NCBI GenBank assembly: GCA_946533525.1
Contig: CAMNBW010000053.1
Coordinates: 1-8,410 of the forward strand
DNA: 8,410 nt
Direction: 5' to 3'
From: an uncultured Lachnospiraceae bacterium
Lineage (GTDB): Bacteria; Bacillota; Clostridia; Lachnospirales; Lachnospiraceae
Each line of letters starts with the position of its first letter. The stretch's first letter is position 1. This document shows, in pieces, positions 1 through 7,552 of the stretch. Position numbers and translations under genes: made by a program. Under the pieces are notes generated by a model. That model saw nothing but the letters and a program-made list of their open reading frames with translations, did not search any database and was not told the DNA's origin.

Positions 1-3000
1 CCCGTATCCGTTACCAGCTCCTCCTCCTTCTCATAGCCCTGACCCGCGCAGACAAGCCTCAGTACGTGGTCATTCTTGATATGCTCATTATTCTCAGCAA
101 GATTTCCGAAGCTGTTCTTTGCATTTTCAAGGATACCATTGACCACTTCCTTACCCTGCTCGGTATTCCTGTAGTAGTCCCTGAGCACATTCCTGTCCTT
201 GCAGACCCTTATGCAATAGAGGGCGAAATCCACACCCAGCTTTACCGCGCTGGTGACCTTCTTGGTGATATCTCCGCTCACTCCCGCGCTGGTTGCAATA
301 ACAACACCTGTTTGCAGCGCCACGTTTATAACATCCTTCGAAACCTCCATATCCTGAATATTCTTTGCGATATTCGAAGCGATATTCGACAGATCCTGAT
401 GGTGCGAAACCGTAACCGCGCTTAGATTCTGCTGCTCCTCGGTCTGGAACTGCTTGGCGTTATCCAGCTTCTCCTTATCCTGTTTCTTTACATCCTCGCT
501 CCCAGCGTACTCCTTGCCCTTCTTAAGAGCGCTGTAATTCTCCACCCGCTTGGCGATATCCATAAAGCTTGTGGCATAAATCTGCGCCGTCTTGGCTGTC
601 TCCTGGATCCAGGTGATCTTCTCCCTTATCTTGTCGGTAAAGTCCTCGATTATCTTTACATTCTCCTTGAGGTTGTTGTATCTCTCCTCGCCAAACATTC
701 CCTTTAAGAGTCCCTCGAAATAGTCCTTTGCCGCATCCTTCGTAGCCTCTATCTTGTCCGCGTCGGTAAGCTCCTCATCCGAAGCCTTCCAGTATTCATG
801 GTTGGCTATCTTCACCGGATCCAGGCTGTCGCCCTTCTTCAGTTCTCCCTTTTTGATAAGCTCCTTTAGCTTCGACTTCTTAAGCTGCTCAAACTTGAAT
901 TTCTTGCGTCTTTGGTAGCTCTCCTTTACTGCGCCGTCGATTCCTGCCAGGGAATTTCCCTTCTTATACATCCCCTCCGTAAATTTTTCTATTACCACCC
1001 TTTCGGTAAAGTTTATCAGCCTGTCCACCTGCTTCTTCCCTGTGAATACGCTGGTTACTCCGTTGGCTATGTCCTTTACGTCCCCTACCGTGTTCTTAAT
1101 CTTATTGTACTTATTTTTAAAATTGGTCAGGTCGTCCCTTAAATCTCCGTAGCGGAAAGTACCCTCATAGCCCTTTATCTGGTCTCCGACTATGTCCACG
1201 CGCTTCTCCTTCTTGTATTCGAAGTCCGCATAGCCGTCCGGAATATAGAGCAGCAGCGTCTTTCCGACCTCCTCCGCTCCTCCCTTTATAATATCCTTAT
1301 TGGCGAGCACGTTATTTATCTTATTTGTAAATTTATCAAAGTCCGTGATGACATTTTCATCCGCCTTCTTCCTGCCGTCAGAAACCTTTTCAAGATCCTC
1401 CACGGGCTTGAAATTAAATACCTTTATATTGCTTGTAAATTCAGTATCCTTTTTCTGGTTAAAGAGCTCGTCTAAGATTTCCCTCTCTCCGGGCAATAAC
1501 TTCTTCGGCAGGATCACCGAGCTTATGGCCATTATGGTCTTGGTCGCGCCGCTTAAGTCCGGCAGGATGTCATTCCTTAAATACTCCTTTGTCCTCCTTA
1601 TCCCGAAGCGGGCGAACTGGTTGCCGCTGCTGTGGATATTGCGTCTTAAGATACTGTAATCCATGGACATATGGCCGTATTTTGAAAGCTCACCTGCCGA
1701 ACGGTAAAGCTCCGCGTTTCCTTCACGGATATTGAGCTCGTATTCCGCGCGGTTTACGAACTGCAGCGCCCTCGTAAAGAGCTTCCAGTCCACCGCGGTA
1801 TTTCTTTTGAATACGTAATATCTCTCTCCCGCGAGGATGTCCTTTGCATGATCCTTGGACTTAAAGTCCACGGTATCGTCCACCTGGGTAGAAAGCAGGG
1901 ACTTCATGGCCTCGTAGAAGGAATTTTCCTCTAAGGTTATGCCCTCGTTTCCTCCCATGGACTTGTCGATATATTCATCTATCAGCCTGAAACGCCCCGC
2001 CGCGTTTACATATTCCCTTTCCGCAGCTCCGGACCAGTTGTTCCTGTAGACGTTTTTCTTGGAGATATCCAGAAGGTCACGGCTGCCCAGCACCTTAAAG
2101 AAGAGCTTCTTCTGCCTTTCGCTTAGCTTCCTGAAACCCGCAAAGGCAATGATGGCATCCTTATTCTCCTTGGACTGGCTGTCCTGGGCCGCCTGATCGC
2201 GTAAGAAGATTTCCAGCGTTTTGCGTTCCATCTTCTTATCCCTCTTAAACACATCGTAATGGGCTATGGCCTTCTCGTTGCCGGAATATTCAATATAGTC
2301 CTTGGCGCTGCCCACCGCATATCGCGCAAGGCTCTCCTTGTCCAGCTCGTCCATTATCCCGAAGGCATCCTCTAAGAGCTGCCAATCGATAAGTCCCACA
2401 CGGTTAAAGGACTGCGAGTCAAAGTTGCCACCTGTAAGCGCCTTGTCTGCAAGGTGGCTGTCGTCCTTTATCTTAAAGCTCAAAGCCGTTATCAATGCCC
2501 TGTAGCACCCCGAGTTGGTGAGATACCCTGCGATGTTCTCCTCGCCCTTTGTGTCGGACAACATGAGCTTCATCTCCTCCCGCTTATCCTCATTTATGGC
2601 CTTGCTGCCATCTAACGAGCTCTTGTCGAGAAGTGTCCTGTTTTGCAATATGACTACAAGCCTTCTTAAATTCGCGTCGCTAAGCTCTGTCAGCTTCTTT
2701 GTCATCTTCCTTATTCTGTCCAGCTCCTTCTTTTGCTGTCTGTTCTTGAATGGAACCAGCTTTGTAAGTCCGATGCTGCTCTTTACGCTTTCCTTATCCT
2801 TCTTTGCGTAGTCCAAGAGGACAGTCTTTACCTTTTTGTAATCCAGTATCTCTTTTCTTAGCTTATCCGCCTCCTTTACATTTTGAGCCTTCCCCAGAAG
2901 CGCGGCCTCGTTTAAGCTGGAGGTCACGTCCTCCATGCGCTCGATATCCTTTTTGTCGGCGGCGTTCATCTTCTTATAGATACCCTCGGCAAACTGCAAA

Positions 3001-6000
3001 GCCTTATTGAAGGCAATGTCGGAAAGCTTTGTCTTAAGAGAGTTCACCGAATTGTAGCCGTAGTTGGTTAGCTTATAATATGCCTGTGCATAATCTATTT
3101 TGAAGTCATATTCCTGCCCGGCCATGAATTTCGTTAGCTCCGCAAGTCTCGAGGTAGTCTCCTTCTTCCTGAGCTCCGGATTGTAAAGCACGTCGTTGGA
3201 GCCTCCGTCGGTACCCGTAGCACTCTTGTCCATGAGCATGAGTGCAAGGGCGAAGAGCTCCTTCTGCTCCAGCGAAAGGGCATTATACTTGTTCCTCTGT
3301 CCCCTCCATGCGTATTTTTGGATGACCTTATCTATGGCCTCGCACCCCATGGTCTCGGCGAAGTTGGAGTTTTTCATCGCAAGAGTCTCGCTGTTTACAG
3401 CCATTTCCGCACCCTTGATGTACTTCATCCTGTGCTTATCCTTGATAAGGTCGTCGAGCTTCTCTGTCCACTTTGCGGCGTTGACCCCGGTTTCTTCAAC
3501 CTTTGAAGCGCTTAAGTCCGCCATGAAGTCTGCATTATAGTAAGCGCGAATCTTCTCCGTAAAGGTGTGCTTCGCAAAATCATTGAGTCCCTTATAAGTT
3601 TCGTTCGCCTCCAGCCTCTTGCCTATGAGAGAGTAAAAGTCCGCGGTAAAGGTAATGTAGCGAACCGCCCTCTGCGCTATTTCCTTAAAGCTGTCCTCTG
3701 CCTTGGCATCCTGATCAGTGACTCCCAGACCCGTTGCCAGAAGTCCCCTTAAGTCCCGGCTTAAGCCCTCCCTTTCCTGCTCCAGTGAAGGATCATTTAT
3801 CTTAAGAGCCTCCAGCTTCTTTAATTCCTTATAATTTGCACGGAAGGCCCTGTACCAGGGCTTGTCCTTTATAAATTTACGTCCGCCGTTATGAACCCCT
3901 GCTTTTTCATCAATGAAATCCTTATCATGGCGATAGACATTGACCAGCATAAGGTTTAATTCGTCCTCGCTTACCGGCTCCTCGTCCGCATCGGGCTGTG
4001 AAAGTGCGTCCCGCACCAGTGTAAGCCACTGTGCATTTTCAATTACCCGGGCTCCCCCCTCCACATCTAATTTCTTCAATATGAAGCTTAAGCCCGGAGT
4101 CCTGTTGGCAAGCTCCATCCCGGCGCTCATCAAATTTCTTTCCACTATGCAGTTGATGAGCATGGGGCTTAGGTTCTCACCGAAGCGGGCCGATAGCTTA
4201 TGTGTCAGGTGGTCGCGTACCACATTCTGCGAAGCATGGCTTAAGTCCACGTTGTGCTCTGTTCCGATATTTACCAGTGACTTCTGCGCGTAAATATCGT
4301 TTAAGATGCCCTGAATCCTCTGTCCGCTTAAGCCTAAGTAGCTCTTCTTAAGCCCGGCAGCCAGTGCCGGATCCTGCCTGTTTAACACGTCCTGGCGGAT
4401 CTCGTTTATATTGTCCGGCGCCTTTTCAATATTATTGGCGAGCCTGTAGTCATCCTCAAATTCCTTGATATATTTTAAGGCATTTTCCTCGAATTTAGTG
4501 TCCAGATACAGATGCCTTATCGCAAACTGCCTGAACTGCGCATATCTTATTACCTGGCTCTTCTCATCCTCGCTGCTGAAAGGGCACGCTGCGTCCTTAA
4601 GCCTCTCGGTAAAGATCCTCTCGGCCTTCTGCCTGTTCTCTTCGTAACGCTCCGTCGCAGCTATGAGATTTCCGCGCATATTCTTGCCGTCGGCAAGGAT
4701 ACTGAACCTCTCCATGTCGTCGTACATTAACTGTACAAGGAAATTTGCGCAGCCATATACCTGATCGATCGTATAGGACTTCTTTCCATGGCGGCGTATA
4801 AGCTCATTGTAGGTATCTCTGATAGAGTATTCTATGTTTTTCTCTATAGTCATACCCTGACCGATATCCTCGGTATTTATGGTCTTAAAGAAGGCATCCA
4901 GCCGTCTGTTCCATTCCATCACGGTCCCGGTAAGCTTTCCGCTGGAGATGATCTCGAAATCCCTCCTGAAATACGCGCGCATCACCGCTCTTCCGGATTT
5001 ATTCTTCTTCATGGCCTCGCCCAGATTCTTATATACGGGATCGATATAGTTCTTTATATATTCATCGACCTGATCGGGATTTAAGGCCATGATGGTCCTG
5101 TAATATTTCGGCTGGCGCATGAGCTCGTAGCCTAAGACCTCGTATCTTCCGCCCTCATATTCCTTAAACTTTCTGTTGATGGCCTTGAACTTCTCACCCT
5201 TAAGGCGGATCTCACGGCTTACGGGCTTTTTATTCTGATAATCCCTAAGCACCTTCAGTTCCTCTGTAAGCTCGACCTGTTCGTCAAACTCATGCTGCTC
5301 CTGCTCGAGGAATTTTTCAAAGGTGCCCTCTTCAACGTTGTCTCCGGCTGCGGCAAGCTTTGCCAGAGCCTTAAGCTTTACTGTCTTATCGTAGCTGTCG
5401 TCGTCCCGTAAGTCCTTTATCTTATCCTTGTTCGCAATAATGTTTTTACGCATTATTGCTGCCATCTTCTTTATCTCGGAGGCAGTGCTGTATTCAAGGA
5501 AGGCTGCGGCCTCCTCTGAGCCGAAGAGCTCCGCCATCACATTTCCCTTAAGATAGGCCTTCTCCTCCTTGCTTAAGACGTCCTTTAGCTCCTCATGGTT
5601 TATGAACTGATCCCCCAGGATCCTTGCCGAAAGACCTACTCCCCTGCTCTGCCTGGTATTGGCCTGTCTCTGGAACTGATTGTAGGAGATCTTATCCTCT
5701 GTTCCTGACGCATCCTCTATGACCTTTAAGGTCTTTTTAAGGAGCTCTGCGCTGTAGTTTCCGGGGAAGCGCCTTACCGCATCAAATTCCTTCCACTGTG
5801 TAGGCGTGAGCTTCTTATTTTTGATGCCGCTGCGCTCAATGATCATATATGAGCGTATCATGCTGCCCTCAAAGGTCCTCGCCTTTTTATTGAGCTCCTT
5901 ATAGCTCATCTTGGCTACTGCCTTTGAATTACCGCCTCCGGCAATATGTATCATAAACGCATCCCTTAAATAATCGGCTACGCGCCAGCTCTTCCTCAGA

Positions 6001-7451
6001 TCCTCCACCGCCTTCTCCGCTGCCAGCTCATCGGGGCAGAGATACCCCCTTATGTCATAATATTTTCTGGCCATATCGGCGATCTCCAGCTCTCCTCCGA
6101 AAATGAGGAGCGAACCCATCTTCTCCCTTATCTTGATCTTAAGGGGAGTCTTTAAGAGCGTGGAATAGGTCGAGTTGTCTATGATATCGTCGATTATGCG
6201 CTCGTTCTCCTTCTTCTGATCGGAAAGCTCTGCGACCCTGCTGTTAAATACCTCGTCGGAGATAGAGCTGTTCATAAGGAGGTTCTCAAGCTCCGCCCTT
6301 CTCCACAGGGTCTCATCGGCCGAGTCCGCCCTGGTCGCCTTTAAAAAGGCGTCCTTTCTTCTGTTGACCTGTTCTATAAGCTCCTTATTTTCTTCCCTGT
6401 ACTCCTCCAGGCTGTTGCTTATAAATTCCCTGAACTCCCTGACCTCTGAATATATCTTCTCCTGGGTTTCCTCGGAGGTCTTAAGCTTATCGTCGATAAA
6501 TTTCCTGAGCCTTATCTTCATTCCGGGCAGCTTCGCCGTAAGCTCGGGATGTTCGTCGCATACTATGGAAAGAGTGACCTGATTGGCAATTAAGAGCCTG
6601 TTCTTATCCTCCAGGAATTTAAGCAGCACCTCCCTGTCTCCCTTAAGCTCCTCCTTATTTTCCACTATCCTCTTTAATACGTCCTTATACTTCCTGTCAT
6701 TTTTAAGCCAGTCCTTCATTTCCTTTCCGGCCTCTGCCGCGGTAAAGGCACCGGTCTCGATGATGTCGTCCAAGGTACTCTCGGCGCTCTTCTGCCCCTC
6801 TGCCTCCTGTTTGTCTCCCTCGAGATCCTTAATTATCGCAGCATTTATCTCCTTGCGCAGTCCAAGGATGAGGTCAAGCAGGCGGCAGCTTATCTTATAG
6901 CGTGCCTTTGCATGATCCTGGAGGAAAAACATTCTGGCATGATCTATCTTATATTCCCTTACAACACTCTCTGCTATGCTCAATACATCCCTGTAATCCA
7001 GCTCACTTTTTTTGCCGGACTTATCCCCTCTTGCAGCCGTATTCTTCGTCTTGAGACTGACTATAGTACTGATGCTCCTTTCCATCATTTCGAATGAAGC
7101 GGACTTCTTGTGAGTATCCTCCTGCATCCTCTTTAAGAGCTCACTGAAGCTTTCCGTCTCTATCCCCGGAACGATAGCGGAGGTCTTTGCTTCCTCCTTT
7201 ATCTTTGCGTCATAATTCATTATGGTATTCTCAGCGAGCTCATTCCTTGTAAGTCTCTGTACGTTTACCTTTATGGCGCTCATCTGTAGCGCATTGTCCT
7301 CCGTCAGGTTTTGGGGCGCCACAGGAATGGGATTCTCCGACTTTATCTCCTGCCTCTGCTTTGACTCCTGACTGCCGGTGGTATTTATCTCCACCTTTTC
7401 CTTCTGCTTCTGGATCTGAATGGGATCATTTGGTATCTCACGACCTATCAT
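1..7451 (-). CDS. Giant uncharacterised helical protein, 5' part (3' end beyond window)
   Basis: The frame is open from the ATG at 7451-7449 to base 1: 2,483 codons plus two bases, no stop, so the protein exceeds about 280 kDa. The start follows GGAGG by 11 bases and begins MIGREIPNDPIQIQ; the next in-frame Met is residue 57 (7283). There is no signal peptide or clear membrane anchor, so a cytoplasmic protein is expected. It is rich in Lys/Glu/Asp/Arg, with about eleven Cys, and appears mostly helical. Landmarks: polar leader 1-56; coiled-coil candidate 332-371; Gly-rich turn IAGGGNSK near 500; Walker-A-like GGAEEVGKT at 2057-2065, opening a strand-rich island to about 2107; Lys-rich 2170-2210; uncharged stretch 2374-2393, then helix LGVDFALYCIRVC to 2417. 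I recognise no family and assign no function. Codon use (AGG, AAG, ATA, CTT/TTA) is uniform throughout, which argues for a real, non-degraded gene. It appears to be transcribed from its own promoter just downstream of the GNAT-like gene. A toxin- or cargo-like giant or a structural protein are both possible. Confidence 0.93.
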   Translation of the reverse strand, partial: MIGREIPNDPIQIQKQKEKVEINTTGSQESKQRQEIKSENPIPVAPQNLTEDNALQMSAIKVNVQRLTRNELAENTIMNYDAKIKEEAKTSAIVPGIETESFSELLKRMQEDTHKKSASFEMMERSISTIVSLKTKNTAARGDKSGKKSELDYRDVLSIAESVVREYKIDHARMFFLQDHAKARYKISCRLLDLILGLRKEINAAIIKDLEGDKQEAEGQKSAESTLDDIIETGAFTAAEAGKEMKDWLKNDRKYKDVLKRIVENKEELKGDREVLLKFLEDKNRLLIANQVTLSIVCDEHPELTAKLPGMKIRLRKFIDDKLKTSEETQEKIYSEVREFREFISNSLEEYREENKELIEQVNRRKDAFLKATRADSADETLWRRAELENLLMNSSISDEVFNSRVAELSDQKKENERIIDDIIDNSTYSTLLKTPLKIKIREKMGSLLIFGGELEIADMARKYYDIRGYLCPDELAAEKAVEDLRKSWRVADYLRDAFMIHIAGGGNSKAVAKMSYKELNKKARTFEGSMIRSYMIIERSGIKNKKLTPTQWKEFDAVRRFPGNYSAELLKKTLKVIEDASGTEDKISYNQFQRQANTRQSRGVGLSARILGDQFINHEELKDVLSKEEKAYLKGNVMAELFGSEEAAAFLEYSTASEIKKMAAIMRKNIIANKDKIKDLRDDDSYDKTVKLKALAKLAAAGDNVEEGTFEKFLEQEQHEFDEQVELTEELKVLRDYQNKKPVSREIRLKGEKFKAINRKFKEYEGGRYEVLGYELMRQPKYYRTIMALNPDQVDEYIKNYIDPVYKNLGEAMKKNKSGRAVMRAYFRRDFEIISSGKLTGTVMEWNRRLDAFFKTINTEDIGQGMTIEKNIEYSIRDTYNELIRRHGKKSYTIDQVYGCANFLVQLMYDDMERFSILADGKNMRGNLIAATERYEENRQKAERIFTERLKDAACPFSSEDEKSQVIRYAQFRQFAIRHLYLDTKFEENALKYIKEFEDDYRLANNIEKAPDNINEIRQDVLNRQDPALAAGLKKSYLGLSGQRIQGILNDIYAQKSLVNIGTEHNVDLSHASQNVVRDHLTHKLSARFGENLSPMLINCIVERNLMSAGMELANRTPGLSFILKKLDVEGGARVIENAQWLTLVRDALSQPDADEEPVSEDELNLMLVNVYRHDKDFIDEKAGVHNGGRKFIKDKPWYRAFRANYKELKKLEALKINDPSLEQEREGLSRDLRGLLATGLGVTDQDAKAEDSFKEIAQRAVRYITFTADFYSLIGKRLEANETYKGLNDFAKHTFTEKIRAYYNADFMADLSASKVEETGVNAAKWTEKLDDLIKDKHRMKYIKGAEMAVNSETLAMKNSNFAETMGCEAIDKVIQKYAWRGQRNKYNALSLEQKELFALALMLMDKSATGTDGGSNDVLYNPELRKKETTSRLAELTKFMAGQEYDFKIDYAQAYYKLTNYGYNSVNSLKTKLSDIAFNKALQFAEGIYKKMNAADKKDIERMEDVTSSLNEAALLGKAQNVKEADKLRKEILDYKKVKTVLLDYAKKDKESVKSSIGLTKLVPFKNRQQKKELDRIRKMTKKLTELSDANLRRLVVILQNRTLLDKSSLDGSKAINEDKREEMKLMLSDTKGEENIAGYLTNSGCYRALITALSFKIKDDSHLADKALTGGNFDSQSFNRVGLIDWQLLEDAFGIMDELDKESLARYAVGSAKDYIEYSGNEKAIAHYDVFKRDKKMERKTLEIFLRDQAAQDSQSKENKDAIIAFAGFRKLSERQKKLFFKVLGSRDLLDISKKNVYRNNWSGAAEREYVNAAGRFRLIDEYIDKSMGGNEGITLEENSFYEAMKSLLSTQVDDTVDFKSKDHAKDILAGERYYVFKRNTAVDWKLFTRALQFVNRAEYELNIREGNAELYRSAGELSKYGHMSMDYSILRRNIHSSGNQFARFGIRRTKEYLRNDILPDLSGATKTIMAISSVILPKKLLPGEREILDELFNQKKDTEFTSNIKVFNFKPVEDLEKVSDGRKKADENVITDFDKFTNKINNVLANKDIIKGGAEEVGKTLLLYIPDGYADFEYKKEKRVDIVGDQIKGYEGTFRYGDLRDDLTNFKNKYNKIKNTVGDVKDIANGVTSVFTGKKQVDRLINFTERVVIEKFTEGMYKKGNSLAGIDGAVKESYQRRKKFKFEQLKKSKLKELIKKGELKKGDSLDPVKIANHEYWKASDEELTDADKIEATKDAAKDYFEGLLKGMFGEERYNNLKENVKIIEDFTDKIREKITWIQETAKTAQIYATSFMDIAKRVENYSALKKGKEYAGSEDVKKQDKEKLDNAKQFQTEEQQNLSAVTVSHHQDLSNIASNIAKNIQDMEVSKDVINVALQTGVVIATSAGVSGDITKKVTSAVKLGVDFALYCIRVCKDRNVLRDYYRNTEQGKEVVNGILENAKNSFGNLAENNEHIKNDHVLRLVCAGQGYEKEEELVTDT
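367..389 (-). repeat. Short direct repeat inside the giant gene
   Basis: The 11-base word GCGATATTCGA occurs at 367-377 and again at 379-389, a 12-base period. It encodes SNIASNIA (residues 2355-2362), followed by KNI. This is probably a small in-frame duplication inside a helix, with no evident mobile or regulatory meaning. Confidence 0.6.
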
Positions 7452-7462
7452 AGTTAAACTGT

Positions 7463-7467
7463 CCTCC
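7463..7467 (-). promoter_or_regulatory. Ribosome binding site of the giant gene
   Basis: The minus strand reads CGGAGGACAGTTTAACT and then ATG. GGAGG is a strong Shine-Dalgarno match, 11 bases from the ATG, slightly longer than the usual 6-9. It is the main reason for choosing 7451 as the start. No in-frame stop lies between it and the ATG, and no better start codon lies nearby. Confidence 0.8.
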
Positions 7468-7496
7468 GAGAATTTTAATATACTTGTATCTACACT

Positions 7497-7526
7497 ATTA
7501 TACGAAAAAAACCTCCGCAATGGCAG
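7497..7526 (-). promoter_or_regulatory. Probable sigma-A promoter of the giant gene
   Basis: On the minus strand a perfect TATAAT (-10) occupies 7502-7497. Eighteen bases upstream is CTGCCA (7526-7521), a 4/6 match to TTGACA, which is a weak -35. The predicted start of transcription is near 7490, giving a leader of roughly 39 bases before the ATG at 7451. The -35 lies inside the terminator hairpin of the preceding gene and the spacer is the U-tract DNA. The -10 is persuasive; the -35 is tentative. Confidence 0.6.
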
Positions 7527-7536
7527 AGGTTTTTTT
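7505..7536 (-). terminator. Rho-independent terminator of the GNAT-like gene
   Basis: On the minus strand, CCTCTGC (7529-7523), loop CATT, then GCGGAGG (7518-7512) form a 7-bp stem with one G-U wobble, followed by seven T (7511-7505). Seven A precede the stem and can extend it by pairing with the T-run. It lies 16 bases past the TAA of the GNAT-like gene. In the opposite direction the stem carries a C-A mismatch instead of the wobble, so it works best for the minus strand. Confidence 0.88.
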
Positions 7537-7552
7537 GTTATAAATTTCCTGC

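Noticed and set aside
66..425. Plus-strand open frame of 119 codons
   Set aside because: It lies wholly antisense to the giant gene, has no ribosome binding site and an implausible composition; it is a shadow.
1300..1659. Plus-strand open frame rich in Leu/Ser/Phe
   Set aside because: The hydrophobic look comes from the complement of Lys/Glu-rich codons (AAG/GAG become CTT/CTC). It is antisense to the giant gene.
2302..3540. Several plus-strand frames resembling small membrane proteins
   Set aside because: They are Ser/Phe/Leu-rich complements of a charged helical coding region, mutually overlapping and without start signals.
6338..6458. Possible SMC/Rad50-type coiled-coil ATPase reading for the N-terminal part
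   Set aside because: The coiled-coil stretch is short (about 40 residues), there is no Walker A near the N-terminus, and helices are interrupted by Gly/Pro-containing loops.
7480..7489. Small inverted repeat ATAC-AA-GTAT near the predicted transcription start of the giant gene
   Set aside because: Only four paired bases, not extended on either side; too weak to call an operator.
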